The notes beneath the pieces are model-generated. The model was not told the origin of the DNA. It saw nothing but the letters and a program-made list of their open reading frames with translations, and did not search any database. From positions 1,108,378 through 1,156,404 of the forward strand of contig NZ_LR732544.1 in assembly GCF_902506575.1 (NCBI RefSeq): DNA of 48,027 bases. Reading direction: 5' to 3'. A program made the position numbers and the translations under genes. Position 1 is the stretch's first letter. The number at the start of each line of letters is the position of its first letter. Source of the DNA: Streptomyces mexicanus (GTDB lineage Bacteria; Actinomycetota; Actinomycetes; Streptomycetales; Streptomycetaceae). Positions 1 through 7,527 of the stretch are shown here, piece by piece.

Positions 1-55
1 GGTCAGCGGGACAGGGGAATCGGGTAGGGGTCAGCAGGACGGGGGGACGGGCAGG
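1..55. repeat. imperfect 28-bp tandem duplication across a stop codon
   Basis: The motif GGTCAGC recurs at 1-7 and 29-35. The two flanking 28-bp units align with a few mismatches and one single-base gap. The right-hand unit holds the last codons and TGA of the leftward gene; the left-hand unit is a decayed copy just beyond the stop. Confidence 0.5.
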
Positions 56-987
56 CCGCAGGCGCGCCGGGCCCGGGAGAGCTGTTCGACGGGGTCCCCG
101 AAGACGCACCACGGCATCCGCGAGGCGTAGGGGCCCATGGCGGTGAGCACCGCGCGGCCCTCGAACTCGCAGCCGGCCTGGACCAGCGCGTGGGCGAGGT
201 AGGCCAGGTCGAGGACCGGAGTGAAGCGGTAACCGGCCACCGTGGGCAGCCAGTTGTGGTAGATCGCCAGCGCGGTGGAGCGCCACTGGGGCTGCTCCCA
301 GACCCGGTCGGCGAGCAGCCGGGTCGGGTCGTAGCTCTCCACCAGGGCGACCAGCGGCAGCAGGCGCAGGGGCGAGTCGGCGGGTGAACGCTGGCTGAGG
401 AAGGCGGCGACGTCCCAGGCGGCGTTGACCGAGCCGCCGTGCCGGGTGAAGAAGCAGGCGAGGAAGCGGTGGTGGGCCTCGCGGTGCCAGGGATCGAGGG
501 AGAGCACGTGCGCGAACAGCCGCCAGGGGCCCGGCGGCGCGGTGAGCAGTCCGCGCGGTGCCGGGTCGCCGAGCCGGTGCAGCCGGGCCATGGCCAGCTT
601 GGCGACCTCGGGGGTGGGGTCGGCGGGGTCCAGGGCGGCGGCCCGGGCACAGGCCGACAGCGCTATCCGCTCCAGCGGTTCGGCCCGCTCGTCGCCGGCG
701 TCGGCGGCGCGCAGCGCCCGGAGCACCGCCACCCGCGCCCACAGCAGCGCGGCCTCGGGTGAGGGTTCCTCGGCCAGCCAGCGTTCGGCGAGGTCGGAGT
801 CGGCCGCCTCGGAGGCCAGGACGAGGGAGCGGTGGGCCCGCAGGGCGAAGTCGCCGCGGGTCTCGGCGAGCGCGGCCCGGGCAGTGGCCCAGCGGCCGGC
901 CCTGACGTCCACGCACACGCTCGCGAGCACGCGGTCGTCCGCCGCCGGATGCCAGACGTACTGCCCTTCGAATAATCCAGCGGCCAT
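31..987 (-). CDS. conserved actinomycete protein of unknown function, TPR-like helical
   Basis: A 318-residue protein starting at ATG 987, preceded by a GGGAAG ribosome-binding site. It is rich in Ala, Leu and Arg, and paired-helix patterns typical of tetratricopeptide-like repeats run through residues 10-200 (for example ALDPADPTPEVAKLAMARL). No catalytic motif, signal peptide or membrane segment is visible. The C-terminal half has many aromatic residues. I do not recognise a defined family and assign no function. It is divergent from the uridine-kinase-like gene on its right. The last codons and the TGA stop sit in a near-duplicated 28-bp tandem unit. That it is a real gene is fairly sure from codon pattern and length. 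Confidence 0.75.
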   Translation of the reverse strand: MAAGLFEGQYVWHPAADDRVLASVCVDVRAGRWATARAALAETRGDFALRAHRSLVLASEAADSDLAERWLAEEPSPEAALLWARVAVLRALRAADAGDERAEPLERIALSACARAAALDPADPTPEVAKLAMARLHRLGDPAPRGLLTAPPGPWRLFAHVLSLDPWHREAHHRFLACFFTRHGGSVNAAWDVAAFLSQRSPADSPLRLLPLVALVESYDPTRLLADRVWEQPQWRSTALAIYHNWLPTVAGYRFTPVLDLAYLAHALVQAGCEFEGRAVLTAMGPYASRMPWCVFGDPVEQLSRARRACGLPVPPSC

Positions 988-1291
988 CTTCCCGTCCCCG
1001 TATGACGCCTCACGTCTGCGCTCGGGGCACTTTACTCACCCCCGGGGACAACCGGAACGCTGTTTTCGACATGTTTCCGCCCGGCAGGGCCGAACAATCG
1101 GGAGAGATTGACGGACGCTCACTCGATGGTTCAATCCGGGACCGTTTAGGGCGCCGATCGTCCGGTGCGCCCGGCCCCTAGAATGTCTCCCGGATCCGTG
1201 CCGTCCGCCCCACCGGGCCTCCATCCCTCCGGGAACCGCCATTCACGCCCTCGTCCGCCGCCTGCGCCGTCTCGCGCCGTCCTGCGGTCCC
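988..1291. other. divergent intergenic region with a candidate promoter for the kinase gene
   Basis: About 300 bp between two divergent genes. Reading rightwards, TAGAAT at 1179-1184 fits the actinomycete -10 consensus TANNNT, although no good -35 is seen. It would start a transcript near 1190, ahead of the kinase gene. An isolated TTGACG lies at about 1107. I see no RNA gene or terminator. Confidence 0.35.
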
Positions 1292-1861
1292 GTGCGGCTC
1301 GTCGGCGTCGACGGCCACGCGGGCTCGGGGAAGTCGACCTTCGCCGGGCTGCTGGCGGCCGCCCTGGACGACGCCCCCGTGCTGCACCTGGACGACATCG
1401 CCTGCCACGAGGAGCTGTTCGGGTGGGACGGGCGGCTGCTCACCGAGGTGATCGCGCCGCTGGCCCGGGGCACGACGGCGCACTACCGCCCCTACGACTG
1501 GGTCGCCCGGCGCTTCGGGCACGCCCGGGCGCTGCCGCCGGCGCCGGTCGTCCTCGTCGAAGGCGTGGGGGCCGGGCGCCGGGCCCTGCGGCCGCATCTT
1601 GCCGCGTTGCTGTGGATGGACCTGCCGCGCGAGGAGGCCTGGGCGCGCGGGCGGGCCCGGGACGGCGAGGCACAGCGCGCGTTCTGGGCCGGCTGGGTCG
1701 AGGCGGAGCGGCGGCACTTCGCGGGCGATCCCTCCCGGCCGTTCGCCGATCTTCTGGTGCGGCAGTTGAAGCAGGGTTATGAGGTGCTGGCGGGACCGTC
1801 GGGACGGCTTGGACCGGACCGGTTCGTCACCCACCGTGAGGGGCCGTCGGCAATGTGCTGA
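1292..1861 (+). CDS. uridine kinase-like P-loop nucleoside kinase
   Basis: Probable uridine/cytidine kinase-family phosphotransferase (nucleoside to NMP, pyrimidine salvage). The Walker A loop GHAGSGKS lies close to the N-terminus, a Walker-B-like strand HLDD about 30 residues later, then a PYDW motif and an AVVLVEG-like strand (PVVLVEGVGAG) as in uridine kinases. The start is uncertain. GTG 1292 is the first conventional in-frame start but leaves only seven residues before the P-loop and has no Shine-Dalgarno. In-frame codons 1241-1291 read IHALVRRLRRLAPSCGP, which looks like native N-terminal sequence, so initiation may be at ATT 1241 or CTG 1262. The substrate is inferred from the family only. 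Confidence 0.8.
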   Translation: MRLVGVDGHAGSGKSTFAGLLAAALDDAPVLHLDDIACHEELFGWDGRLLTEVIAPLARGTTAHYRPYDWVARRFGHARALPPAPVVLVEGVGAGRRALRPHLAALLWMDLPREEAWARGRARDGEAQRAFWAGWVEAERRHFAGDPSRPFADLLVRQLKQGYEVLAGPSGRLGPDRFVTHREGPSAMC

Positions 1862-1910
1862 ACGTGTGAAGGCCCTTGCGGGGGAACTTGGCCAAGTACC
1901 TCAACTTCGC

Positions 1911-1940
1911 TTGACCGGGGGGCCGTACAGGTCTTACGTT
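1911..1940 (+). promoter_or_regulatory. sigma-70-type promoter of a candidate small RNA
   Basis: TTGACC at 1911-1916 and TACGTT at 1935-1940 are separated by 18 bp and match the vegetative actinomycete consensus (TTGACN, TANNNT). The predicted start is near 1947. No open reading frame follows before a strong terminator at 1976-2015. Confidence 0.55.
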
Positions 1941-1946
1941 CTCAAT

Positions 1947-2018
1947 GTGCGGTCATCGCGGACCGCCCCGCAGACACGAAGCCCCCGGTTGTTCCCCCGT
2001 GATCGGGGGCTTCGTTCT
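1947..2018 (+). ncRNA. candidate small RNA with two hairpins
   Basis: About 70 nt lie between a good promoter (1911-1940) and a perfect terminator hairpin. The first hairpin is GCGGTC/GACCGC at about 1949-1966. The second has 12-bp arms, ACGAAGCCCCCG at 1976-1987 and its complement at 2004-2015, with a 16-nt loop that contains five consecutive C residues. The C-rich loop recalls the actinobacterial 6C RNA, but that is a resemblance from memory, not a match. It lies between two rightward genes and has no start codon with a ribosome-binding site. It could instead be the terminator of the kinase gene plus an unrelated promoter. Confidence 0.5.
1976..2015 (+). terminator. intrinsic terminator hairpin, 12-bp perfect arms
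   Basis: Arms at 1976-1987 and 2004-2015 are perfectly complementary, followed by TTCTG. It ends the candidate small RNA and probably any read-through from the uridine-kinase-like gene. Confidence 0.7.
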
Positions 2019-2238
2019 GCCCAGGCGCCGTTTTCCGGGCGCCGCACGGCGCCGTCCGATCACCCACGGTCACCGAGCGCGGGGCGCTCATGTCTGCTCC
2101 CACCTCCCCGAACGCCCCGTGCCGCACCCTTCGGCGGGCGGGCACCCCACGGGTACGATGCCCTCGGTGCGACCTTCGAACGGCTGCTTCGCGCACCTGC
2201 AACTCCGGTCCGCGGCACAGCGGTTCGGCCGACGGCAG

Positions 2239-2260
2239 CCACCGGGCGACCGCCCGGTGG
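2239..2260 (+). promoter_or_regulatory. 9-bp perfect hairpin in the leader of the AAA ATPase gene
   Basis: CCACCGGGC at 2239-2247 pairs exactly with GCCCGGTGG at 2252-2260 around a 4-nt loop. It sits about 25 nt before the GGGGGA ribosome-binding site of the gene starting at 2295. A TACGAT -10-like box at about 2154-2159 would place it in the 5' leader. The rest of the 2019-2294 gap shows nothing else I can assign. Confidence 0.4.
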
Positions 2261-2294
2261 CGGACCAACGGGGGCACGGTTTGTGGGGGACGTG

Positions 2295-4160
2295 ATGGAC
2301 TTCGGCACGCAGGGCCCCAAGGCCCCGGCCGACCTCGCCTGGCTGCGCGGCGTGGACGCCTACACCATGGGCGCCTATCCGCAGGCGGAGGAGGAGTTCC
2401 GGGCCGCGGTGCGGATGGACCCCGGGATGGCCGACGCCTGGCTCGGGCTGCACGCGCTGCGCGTCGACACGACGACCGCGCTGCTGAAGATGTACCGGCA
2501 CCGGGAGCGCTTCGGCGAACAGCGCGCCCGGCACCGCCGCACCCTCAACTCCTGGTACTGGCTGGGCTGGTGGGTGCAGCCCGTCCTGGAGAGCCCCCGC
2601 GATTTGCTGCTGGCGCACGCCTCCCACTGGCTGGACGGGCGCCACGTGCCCGAGCTGGACCGGGCGCTGGCCGGGCTGCCGCCCGTGGACACCGATCCCC
2701 AGGTGCGGTTCCTGCACGCCTGCCGCGCCTATCTCGTCAAGGACTGGGAGCAGCTCGTCCGGCACACCGACCCGCTGGTCGACGATCCGGTGCTGGGCAT
2801 CGAGGCGGGCCTGTTCGGCGGCATGGCCCGGGTCCGGCTGGAGATGTACGGGCAGGCCGAGCCGCTGCTGTCGGCGGCACTGATGCGGTGCCGCAGCGAG
2901 CAGCCGCCGCGCAAGGAACTGCGGTACTGGCTGGCCCGGGCGCACGAGGGCACCGGCCGCAGCGCCGCCGCGCTCCCCCTGTACCGGGCGGTGCACCGGG
3001 TGGACCCGGCGTTCATGGACACCTCCGCGCGACTGGCGGCGATCACCGAGGCCGACGGGTACGACGACGGGGGCGACCTCGCGGCGGTCACCCTGGCCGG
3101 TGCCGGCCAGGACACCGTGGACGGCCCGGACGTCCTCGATCCGCTGTTCGGCACCGAGGGCCGCGAACTGAAACTCGGCGACGGCGACTTCGCGGCCTCC
3201 GCGGTGCTGCCCCCGGTGGCCGACCGGGCCGTGCGCGCACGCACCGCGGCTCCCGCCGGACCCCTGCCCAGCGGCCCGACCGATCCGGCCTTACTCGACC
3301 AGGCACTCGCCGAGCTGGAGCGCATGGTGGGCCTGGAACCGGTCAAACGGCAGGTCAAGGCGTTGTCCGCGCAGTTGAACATGGCGCGGCTGCGGGCCGG
3401 GCAGGGGCTGCCGGTGCAGCCGCCGAAGCGGCACTTCGTCTTCTCCGGCCCCTCCGGCACCGGCAAGACCACGGTCGCCCGCATCCTCGGCCGCGTCTTC
3501 TACGCCCTCGGACTGCTCGGCGGGGACCATCTGGTGGAGGCGCAGCGGGCCGATCTGGTCGGCGAGTACCTGGGGCAGACCGCCGTCAAGGCCAACGAGC
3601 TGATCGACTCAGCGATCGGCGGCGTCCTCTTCGTGGACGAGGCGTACTCCCTGTCGAACACCGGGTACGGCAAGGGCGACGCGTACGGCGACGAGGCACT
3701 GCAGGTGCTGCTCAAGCGCGCCGAGGACAACCGCGACCACCTGGTGGTGATCCTGGCCGGCTACCCGGAGGGCATGGACCGGCTGCTGGCCGCCAACCCG
3801 GGGCTGTCGTCCCGGTTCACCACCCGGGTGGACTTCCCGTCGTACCGCCCGCACGAACTGACCGAGATCGGCAAGGTGCTCGCCGCCGAGAACGGCGACC
3901 TGTGGGACGAGGAGGCGCTGGACGAACTGTCCTCGATCGCCGCGCACGTGGTCGACCAGGGGTGGATCGACGAACTGGGCAACGGCCGGTTCCTGCGCAC
4001 GCTGTACGAGAAGAGCTGCGCCTACCGGGATCTGCGGCTGTCCGCCTATCCGGGACCGCTGTCCCGCGACGACCTGGCCACACTGCGCCTGCCGGACCTG
4101 ATGCAGGCCTACGGGGAGGTGCTCTCGGGCCGGGGGCCGCAGGACCCGCCCGGCCTGTGA
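2295..4160 (+). CDS. EccA/CbbX-type AAA+ ATPase with N-terminal TPR domain
   Basis: A 621-residue protein related to the EccA ATPases of type VII (ESX) secretion and to CbbX/SpoVK. Residues 1-300 are helical repeats of TPR type (AYTMGAYPQAEEEFRAAVRM near the start). A Pro/Ala-rich linker follows, then one AAA+ module: an ELERMVGLEPVKRQVKAL lead-in, Walker A GPSGTGKT at 385-392, Walker B VLFVDEAY with D448/E449, and a sensor/arginine-finger segment SSRFTTRVDFPSY. ATG 2295 was chosen because GGGGGA lies 5-10 nt upstream; GTG 2292 is equally placed. The in-frame extension back to 1779 lies in non-coding sequence. No EccB-E, WXG100 or mycosin gene is nearby, so the partner is unknown. Cytosolic remodelling ATPase is the safest description. 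Confidence 0.88.
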   Translation: MDFGTQGPKAPADLAWLRGVDAYTMGAYPQAEEEFRAAVRMDPGMADAWLGLHALRVDTTTALLKMYRHRERFGEQRARHRRTLNSWYWLGWWVQPVLESPRDLLLAHASHWLDGRHVPELDRALAGLPPVDTDPQVRFLHACRAYLVKDWEQLVRHTDPLVDDPVLGIEAGLFGGMARVRLEMYGQAEPLLSAALMRCRSEQPPRKELRYWLARAHEGTGRSAAALPLYRAVHRVDPAFMDTSARLAAITEADGYDDGGDLAAVTLAGAGQDTVDGPDVLDPLFGTEGRELKLGDGDFAASAVLPPVADRAVRARTAAPAGPLPSGPTDPALLDQALAELERMVGLEPVKRQVKALSAQLNMARLRAGQGLPVQPPKRHFVFSGPSGTGKTTVARILGRVFYALGLLGGDHLVEAQRADLVGEYLGQTAVKANELIDSAIGGVLFVDEAYSLSNTGYGKGDAYGDEALQVLLKRAEDNRDHLVVILAGYPEGMDRLLAANPGLSSRFTTRVDFPSYRPHELTEIGKVLAAENGDLWDEEALDELSSIAAHVVDQGWIDELGNGRFLRTLYEKSCAYRDLRLSAYPGPLSRDDLATLRLPDLMQAYGEVLSGRGPQDPPGL

Positions 4161-4169
4161 GCCGGGCGG
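4146..4169 (+). terminator. hairpin overlapping the stop codon of the AAA ATPase gene
   Basis: CCGCCCGGC at 4146-4154 and GCCGGGCGG at 4161-4169 form a 9-bp perfect stem. The loop contains the TGA stop. No T-run follows, which is usual for high-GC actinomycete terminators. The remaining sequence to 4336 is G+C-rich simple sequence between convergent genes, with no gene seen. Confidence 0.5.
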
Positions 4170-4336
4170 CCGGACCGCCGGGCGCCCGTGGGCCCGAGCG
4201 CAGACCGCCCGCTCACTGTGCCGGGCAGCGGACCTCCCGATCGCCGAGCCGCCGCCGGCCACGGGCGGCGGACGGCAGGTGGCAAACGGCGGGCGGCGGA
4301 CCGAGGGGCGCGCCGACCGCCGCCGCGGGGCGCGGG

Positions 4337-5422
4337 CTACGTCGCCAGCACCTGCTCCGGCTCTCCGGTCTCGCGGGGTCCGGTCAGGCGGATCTCCGGC
4401 TCCAGGCGGTGCGCCGGGTCCCGTACCTCGCCGACCAGCAGCTCCAGTACGTCCTCCAGGGCCACCACGCCCAGCACCCGCCCGGAGGCGTCCGCCACCT
4501 GCGCCAGGTGGGTGGCCGCGCGGCGCATCACCGTCAGGGCGTCGTCCAGCGGCAGCTCGGACCTCAGCGTCGTCATCGGGCGCCATATCCGCTGCGGGAC
4601 GGCCCGATCGGAGTCCTCCAGGTCGAGGACGTCCTTGACGTGCAGGTAGCCCATGAAGGCGCCGTTGCCGGCGCAGACGGGGAAGCGGGAGTACCCGGTG
4701 CGGGCGGTCAGCTCGACGATCTCGCCGGGGGTGACCGAGGGGCTGACCGTCACCAGTGCCTCGCGGCCCAGCAGCACGTCGAGGACCGGGCGCGAGCCCA
4801 GCTCCAGCGCGTCCTCCAGGCGCTCCTGCTCCTCGGGGTCCAGCAGGCCGGCCTGGCCGGAGTCCTCCACCAGGCGGTTGAGCTGTTCGCTGGTGAAGAC
4901 CGCCTCGACCTCGTCCTTCGGCTCGACGCGGAAGAGCCGCAGGATGCCCTGGGCGCACGCGCCGAGCGCCACGGTGACCGGCTTGCACAGGCGAGCGAAG
5001 GCGACCAGGCCGGGGCTGAGCCACAGCGCGGCCTTCTCCGGGGCGGCCATCGCGAGGTTCTTCGGCACCATTTCGCCGACCACCAGGTGGCAGAAGACCA
5101 CGGCGGCGAGCGCGATGACGTAGCCCAGCGGGTGGACCATGCCGTCGGGCAGGTGCAGCCAGGTGAACACCGGCTCCAGCAGGTGCGCCACCGTGGGTTC
5201 GGCGACGGCGCCGAGCGTCAGCGAGCAGACGGTGATGCCGAACTGGGCGGCGGCCATCATCTGCGGCAGCCTCTCCAGGCCGTACAGCACCTGGCGGGCG
5301 CGGGCGGTGCCGAGCGGTTCGATCTGGCTGCGGCGGACGGAGACCAGCGCGAACTCGGCGCCCACGAAGAAGCCGTTGACGAGCACGAGCAGCGCGGCGA
5401 AGACCAGTTGGAGCACGCTCAT
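4337..5422 (-). CDS. CNNM/CBS-domain membrane protein (HlyC/CorC family), shorter paralogue
   Basis: A 361-residue integral membrane protein. The N-terminal CNNM (DUF21) domain, residues 1-180, opens with LVNGFFVGAEFALVSVRRSQIE and has about three or four membrane spans, including FCHLVVGEMVPKNLA. Two CBS domains follow at roughly 205-335. The family is linked to divalent-cation (Mg/Co) export or homeostasis; the old name hemolysin is misleading. It lacks the C-terminal CorC/HlyC domain that its upstream partner has. Its ATG overlaps the partner's TGA by 4 bp (ATGA), so the two are translationally coupled and probably form a heteromeric pair. Substrate not deducible from sequence. Confidence 0.88.
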   Translation of the reverse strand: MSVLQLVFAALLVLVNGFFVGAEFALVSVRRSQIEPLGTARARQVLYGLERLPQMMAAAQFGITVCSLTLGAVAEPTVAHLLEPVFTWLHLPDGMVHPLGYVIALAAVVFCHLVVGEMVPKNLAMAAPEKAALWLSPGLVAFARLCKPVTVALGACAQGILRLFRVEPKDEVEAVFTSEQLNRLVEDSGQAGLLDPEEQERLEDALELGSRPVLDVLLGREALVTVSPSVTPGEIVELTARTGYSRFPVCAGNGAFMGYLHVKDVLDLEDSDRAVPQRIWRPMTTLRSELPLDDALTVMRRAATHLAQVADASGRVLGVVALEDVLELLVGEVRDPAHRLEPEIRLTGPRETGEPEQVLAT

Positions 5423-6765
5423 CGGGCGGCCTCCGCCAGGGAGGCGGCGGTCTCGGCCACAGGGGCCGTGCGCACCAGGCGGACCCGCTCGGCGCGGTAG
5501 TGGCCGACCTGGCGCACGGACAGCCGCCAGCCGGGCAGCTCCGCCTTGTCGCCGGGGGCCGGGATACGGCCGAGCAGGTCGGCCCCCAGGCCGGCCACGG
5601 TCTCGTACGGGCCCTCGGGGGCGTCCGGGCCGATGCGCTTGGGCAGGTCGACGCGGCGGCCGCCGTCGACGTCCCAGGCGGGCCGGCCGTCCTCGGGCGG
5701 GGCGGGGGCCAGCTCCGGCACGTCCTTGGCGTCGTGCTCGTCGCGGACCTCGCCGCCCAGTTCCTCGCCGATGTCCTCCGGGGTGACCGCGCCCGCCGTG
5801 CCGCCGTACTCGTCGACGACGACCGCGATGGGCTGCTCGTTGCGCAGCTGGGCGAGCAGCGGCTGCACGGGCAGCGTCTCGGGCACCAGCAGCGCGGGTC
5901 GGGCGATCCGGCCCACCGGGGTGCGCAGCCGCTCGTGGGAGGGGACCGCGAGGGCGTCCTTGAGGTGGACCATGCCGACGACCTCGTCGATCCGCTCGTG
6001 GTAGACGGGGAAGCGGGACAGGCCGGTGGCGCGGGTGAGGTTCACCACGTCCTCGGCGGTCGCCGAGGACTGCAGGGCGCTGACCTTCACGCGCGGCGTC
6101 ATGACGTGCTGTGCGGTCAGCTCGCCCAGGGACAGGGTGCGCACGAACAGGTCGGCGGTGTCCTGCTCCAGGGCGCCGGCCTGCGCCGAGTGGCGGGCCA
6201 GGGAGACCAGCTCGCCGGGGGTGCGGGCGGAGGCCAGCTCGTCGGCGGGTTCGACGCCGAGCGCGCGGACCAGCCGGTTGGCCACCGTGTTCAGCGCGGA
6301 GATCACCGGGCGGAACAGGCGCGCGAAGACGTGCTGCGGGCCGGCGACGAACCGCGCGACCTGCAGGGGCCGGGACACCGCCCAGTTCTTGGGCACCAGC
6401 TCGCCGATCACCATCTGCAGCGCGGAGGCCAGCAGCATGCCCACGACGACGGCGGCCCCGGAGACCGCGCCGTCGGGGACGCCGACGGCCGAGAAGGGCC
6501 CGCGCAGCAGGTCGGCCAGCGCCGGCTCGGCCAGCATGCCGACCACCAGGGAGGTGATGGGGATGCCGAGCTGGGTGCCGGACAGCTGGAAGGACAGCTC
6601 GCCGGGCGGCTCGCCGACCCGGCGGGCGCGCCGGTCGCCGTCGGCGGCGGCCTGCTCGGCGTCCGGCCGCTCGACCGTGACCAGGCCGAACTCGGCGGCG
6701 ACGAAGAAGCCGTTGGCGAGGATCAGCAGGAAGGCCGCTCCCAGGAGCAGCAGGGGGATGGTCAT
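5419..6765 (-). CDS. CNNM/CBS-domain membrane protein (HlyC/CorC family) with CorC domain
   Basis: A 448-residue protein, first gene of a two-gene unit. The CNNM domain (1-190) begins LILANGFFVAAEFGLVTVERPD and contains the conserved GELVPKNWAV. The CBS pair spans about 205-330 (MTPRVKVSALQSSATAEDVV; IAVVVDEYGGTAGAVTPEDI). A CorC/HlyC FAD-like C-terminal domain follows at about 345-435. Family members are associated with Mg/Co efflux or resistance. The start is the first ATG and gives a membrane segment directly at residue 1. About 280 bp separate it from the next gene on the right, where its promoter should lie. Confidence 0.9.
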   Translation of the reverse strand: MTIPLLLLGAAFLLILANGFFVAAEFGLVTVERPDAEQAAADGDRRARRVGEPPGELSFQLSGTQLGIPITSLVVGMLAEPALADLLRGPFSAVGVPDGAVSGAAVVVGMLLASALQMVIGELVPKNWAVSRPLQVARFVAGPQHVFARLFRPVISALNTVANRLVRALGVEPADELASARTPGELVSLARHSAQAGALEQDTADLFVRTLSLGELTAQHVMTPRVKVSALQSSATAEDVVNLTRATGLSRFPVYHERIDEVVGMVHLKDALAVPSHERLRTPVGRIARPALLVPETLPVQPLLAQLRNEQPIAVVVDEYGGTAGAVTPEDIGEELGGEVRDEHDAKDVPELAPAPPEDGRPAWDVDGGRRVDLPKRIGPDAPEGPYETVAGLGADLLGRIPAPGDKAELPGWRLSVRQVGHYRAERVRLVRTAPVAETAASLAEAAR

Positions 6766-7011
6766 GATGTCGCCGCCCGGGCGCGGGCGCGGACCGCGAT
6801 GGGGTCCGCGCTATGTCGGCTGGGGGCGGCGCAGGTACTACAGGACGATCCGTCCATCGCCGGAGGGAGTCACTCCTCGGGTAGCAGGAGCCCCTGGCAC
6901 CGGGCGGGGCTCAGGGGCGGGGCGCGGTGGACGCGCCCTCGCCTCCAGATTAATCAAGACCGGGGCGGATGCGTCAGGGTGGACGTCCCGGAGTCCGCCC
7001 TGAGGCCGGCC

Positions 7012-7077
7012 CCGACTCGACCCCGAGGCGCTCCCCGGGACAGCCCGACTCAGCCCTGAGGCTCTCCCCGGGACAGC
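7012..7077. repeat. 33-bp tandem duplication spanning a stop codon
   Basis: Units at 7012-7044 and 7045-7077 are directly adjacent and match at 29 of 33 positions. The right unit encodes the last residues (LSRGEPQG) and TGA of the leftward PH-like gene. The left unit, in the same frame, would encode LSRGAPRG and has CGA where the stop is. A third, weaker copy may lie at about 6980-7011. Confidence 0.7.
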
Positions 7078-7517
7078 TCGGGGTCGTGCAGGGAGCGGGC
7101 CTCGACGAGCGCGCGCAGGGCGCGGGCGTCGGCGAGGGCGCGCTTGCGGGCGATGCCGGGCTGGATGCCCAGCGCGGGCAGGGTGGTGCCGTCGCTGAGG
7201 TCGAGGAACACCCACGGGTCACCCGTGCGGAGGTTCACCTGGAGGATCTCCGGCCACGCCAGCCGGCGGCGGCTGGCGATGTTGACGACGGTGACGCCGG
7301 AGTCGTCGGCGACCACCTTGGGCCGGGCCAGCAGCACCAGCACGCCGGAGATCAGCGCGCCGGTGAAGACGAAGCTGATCCGCTCGCCGGGCGTGAGCGG
7401 CTCCAGCAGCACGGCGACGGCCGTGATCACGGCGAAGAGCGCGACCGAGGCCGTCAGCAGCACCGCGCGGACGTGTCCCGGCCGGAACGTGACGGGCAGG
7501 GCGGGCAGGTCGGACAT
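7050..7517 (-). CDS. small PH-like (bPH) membrane protein
   Basis: A 155-residue protein. Two hydrophobic segments (about residues 17-40 and 47-65) form a membrane hairpin. A soluble beta-rich domain follows (VVADDSGVTVVNIASRRRLAWPEILQV onwards), resembling the bacterial PH domain found in many actinobacterial membrane proteins. Function unknown. It begins 10 bp after hisG stops, with GAGGA as ribosome-binding site, so it is probably the last gene of the riboflavin/histidine transcript. Its C-terminal tail is part of a 33-bp tandem duplication. Confidence 0.82.
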   Translation of the reverse strand: MSDLPALPVTFRPGHVRAVLLTASVALFAVITAVAVLLEPLTPGERISFVFTGALISGVLVLLARPKVVADDSGVTVVNIASRRRLAWPEILQVNLRTGDPWVFLDLSDGTTLPALGIQPGIARKRALADARALRALVEARSLHDPELSRGEPQG

Positions 7518-7527
7518 CGCTCGTCCT

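Noticed and set aside
1779..2294. Long in-frame N-terminal extension of the AAA ATPase back to 1779
   Set aside because: It would overlap the kinase gene, read through a terminator hairpin and leader, and lacks family sequence; ATG 2295 has a good ribosome-binding site.
2090..5500. 1136-codon rightward frame
   Set aside because: Arg/Pro/Gly-rich shadow frame of the AAA ATPase gene and antisense to the CBS-protein gene; no domain signature.
5500..7059. 519-codon rightward frame
   Set aside because: Antisense to the CNNM/CBS gene, with repetitive Gly/Gln/Asp composition typical of G+C-rich antisense frames.
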